Shown here piece after piece: positions 62,861 through 64,000 of a stretch of DNA of 64,000 nt; position 1 is the first letter of the stretch; the number at the start of each line of letters is the position of its first letter. The notes under the pieces were generated by a model. That model ran no database searches. It was not told where the DNA came from and saw only the letters and a program-made list of their open reading frames with translations. The position numbers were made by a program, and so were the translations under genes. Source of the DNA: Siphonodentalium dalli (Eukaryota > Mollusca > Scaphopoda > Gadilida > Siphonodentaliidae); assembly GCA_032622095.1 (NCBI GenBank), contig CP136063.1, positions 268,453,426 through 268,517,425 of the forward strand. The letters are read 5' to 3'.

Positions 62861-64000
62861 GTTTCGACAGAACCGTATACTCTCATTAATAAACATAGAT
62901 AAACTTCTCATATATAGCCCTGTGTTAGGGAGGAAGCAGTTATATAATGGTGGGTGTAACAAAGTGTGTAATTTTGACATACATGTATTACACGATGGGT
63001 TAATATATAATCCGATGATAATTATGGTCTGAAATGACTAATATCGAGGTTTCTGGTGACCATTCAACGTTTGATAACATTTGTTGTCCCGGTTTTGGTA
63101 TATTCTTGGAGTTCTGACACGTCACGAAGCTTCGGTACATGTCACAAAGCTCCGGTACATTGGACGAAAAACCGCCACAGCTTTGGGGTTAATGACGCAA
63201 AGTAACATTTTTCGCCCGATTACGATAGAACTGTATACTCTCATTAATTAGACATAGATAAACTTCTTATATGTAGCCATGTATTAGGGAGGAAGCAGTT
63301 ATATATGGGTGGGTGTAACAAAGTGTGTAATTTTGACATATTACACGATGTGTTAATATATAATCCGATGCTAATTATGGTCTAAAATGACTAATATCGA
63401 GGTTTCTGGTGACCATTCAACGTTTGATCTTCTGATATGTAGCCATTTATTAGGGAGGAAGCAGTTATATATGGGTGGGTGTAACAAAGTGTGTAATTTT
63501 GACATATTACACGATGGGTTAATATATAATCCGATGCTAATTATGGTCTGAGATGACTAATATCGAGGTTTCTGGTGACCGTTCAACGTTTGATAACATT
63601 TATTGTCCCGGTTTTGGTATATTCTTGGAGTTCTGACACGTCACGAAGCTTCGGTACATGTCATGAAGCTTCGGTACATTGGACGAAAAACCGCCACAGC
63701 TTTGGGGTTAATGATGTAAAGTAAAAAATTTCGCCCGTTTTCGATAGAACTGTATACTCTCATTAATTAGACATAGATAAACTTCTGATATGTAGCCATG
63801 TACATGTGTATTAGGGAGGAAGCAGTTATATATGGGTGGGTGTAACAAAGTGTGTAATTTTGACATATTACACGATGGGTTAATATATAATCCGATGCTA
63901 ATTATGGTCTGAAATGACTAATATCGAGGTTTCTGGTGACCATACAACCTTTGATAACATTTGATGTCCCGGTTTTGGTATATTCTTGGAGTTCTGACAC
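62861..64000 (-). repeat. Satellite array, subfamily A, reverse orientation (runs off the window)
   Basis: Monomers here are subfamily A on the minus strand, with AACAAAGTGTGTAATTTTGA, ATATTACACGATGGG, CCCGGTTTTGGTATATTC and GCTAATTATGGTCTGA. One monomer is internally truncated at about 63,427, where CAACGTTTGAT joins CTTCTGATATGTAG and removes the box doublet. The CATGTACATGTGTATTAGGG variant at about 63,796 is the mirror of the variant near 34,976 in the left A array. Confidence 0.93.

Noticed and set aside
19750-64000. CRISPR array
   Set aside because: The repeats are ~352 bp monomers in tandem with no unique spacers, and the context is eukaryotic.
19750-64000. CENP-B box in the satellite monomer
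   Set aside because: ATCGAAATCGGG keeps the 3' A..CGGG half of the mammalian consensus but lacks the 5' TTCG half at the required spacing. Subfamily B loses the CGGG.

Overview
The window looks like nuclear DNA of a marine invertebrate, most likely a lophotrochozoan such as a mollusc. This is an inference from broken non-LTR retrotransposons of two lineages, candidate split genes with GT/AG signals, fold-back elements with TA target sites, many TACATGTA-rich tracts and long satellite arrays. There is no operon-like gene packing and no intact conventional gene.

Region 1 (about 1-19,750) is a repeat-rich flank. In order it holds: a decayed minus-strand open frame of an uncharacterised animal family with acidic EADTR and DTDV motifs (1-993); three diverged copies of a ~355 bp tandem repeat (963-1,850); a GC-rich island and a 50 bp tandem repeat (2,755-3,370); a candidate first coding exon of a small secreted cysteine-rich protein (3,721-3,890) followed by a degenerate LINE 3' end (4,130-5,250); a 440 bp direct duplication (7,271-7,710 and 8,621-9,061) with an open minus-strand frame that could be an exon; a 5'-truncated, inactivated L1/Tx1-like LINE (9,571-10,897); a 522 bp element with ~163 bp inverted ends (10,976-11,497); a 114 bp tandem repeat next to a ~157 bp tandem repeat (11,581-13,494); a 1.94 kb fold-back element of G/C-tract tandem units (15,677-17,620); and low-complexity degenerate repeats (17,939-19,265).

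Region 2 (about 19,750-64,000, 69% of the window) is satellite DNA of a ~352 bp monomer, about 125 copies in two subfamilies, A and B. The order and orientation are A forward (19,750-35,918), B reverse (35,919-51,878), a ~143 bp non-satellite spacer, B forward (52,023-62,860), A reverse (62,861-64,000 and beyond). The A/B block is therefore present as a large imperfect inverted duplication. Rare monomer variants recur in mirror-image order on either side of an axis near 51.5 kb. Inside the arrays there are 7-monomer higher-order repeats (2,492 and 2,475 bp), a 2,533 bp tandem duplication, and homogenised runs of a 343 bp monomer variant. Every full monomer carries a doublet of a 20-21 bp box built on the palindrome CGAAGCTTCG, and this doublet is nearly invariant in both subfamilies. 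The many short open frames in the arrays recur only because the monomers are similar.

No gene network can be read from this window. The story is mobile-element decay on the left and satellite amplification with inversion on the right. The strongest candidate for something undescribed is the mirrored two-subfamily satellite with its conserved box doublet.
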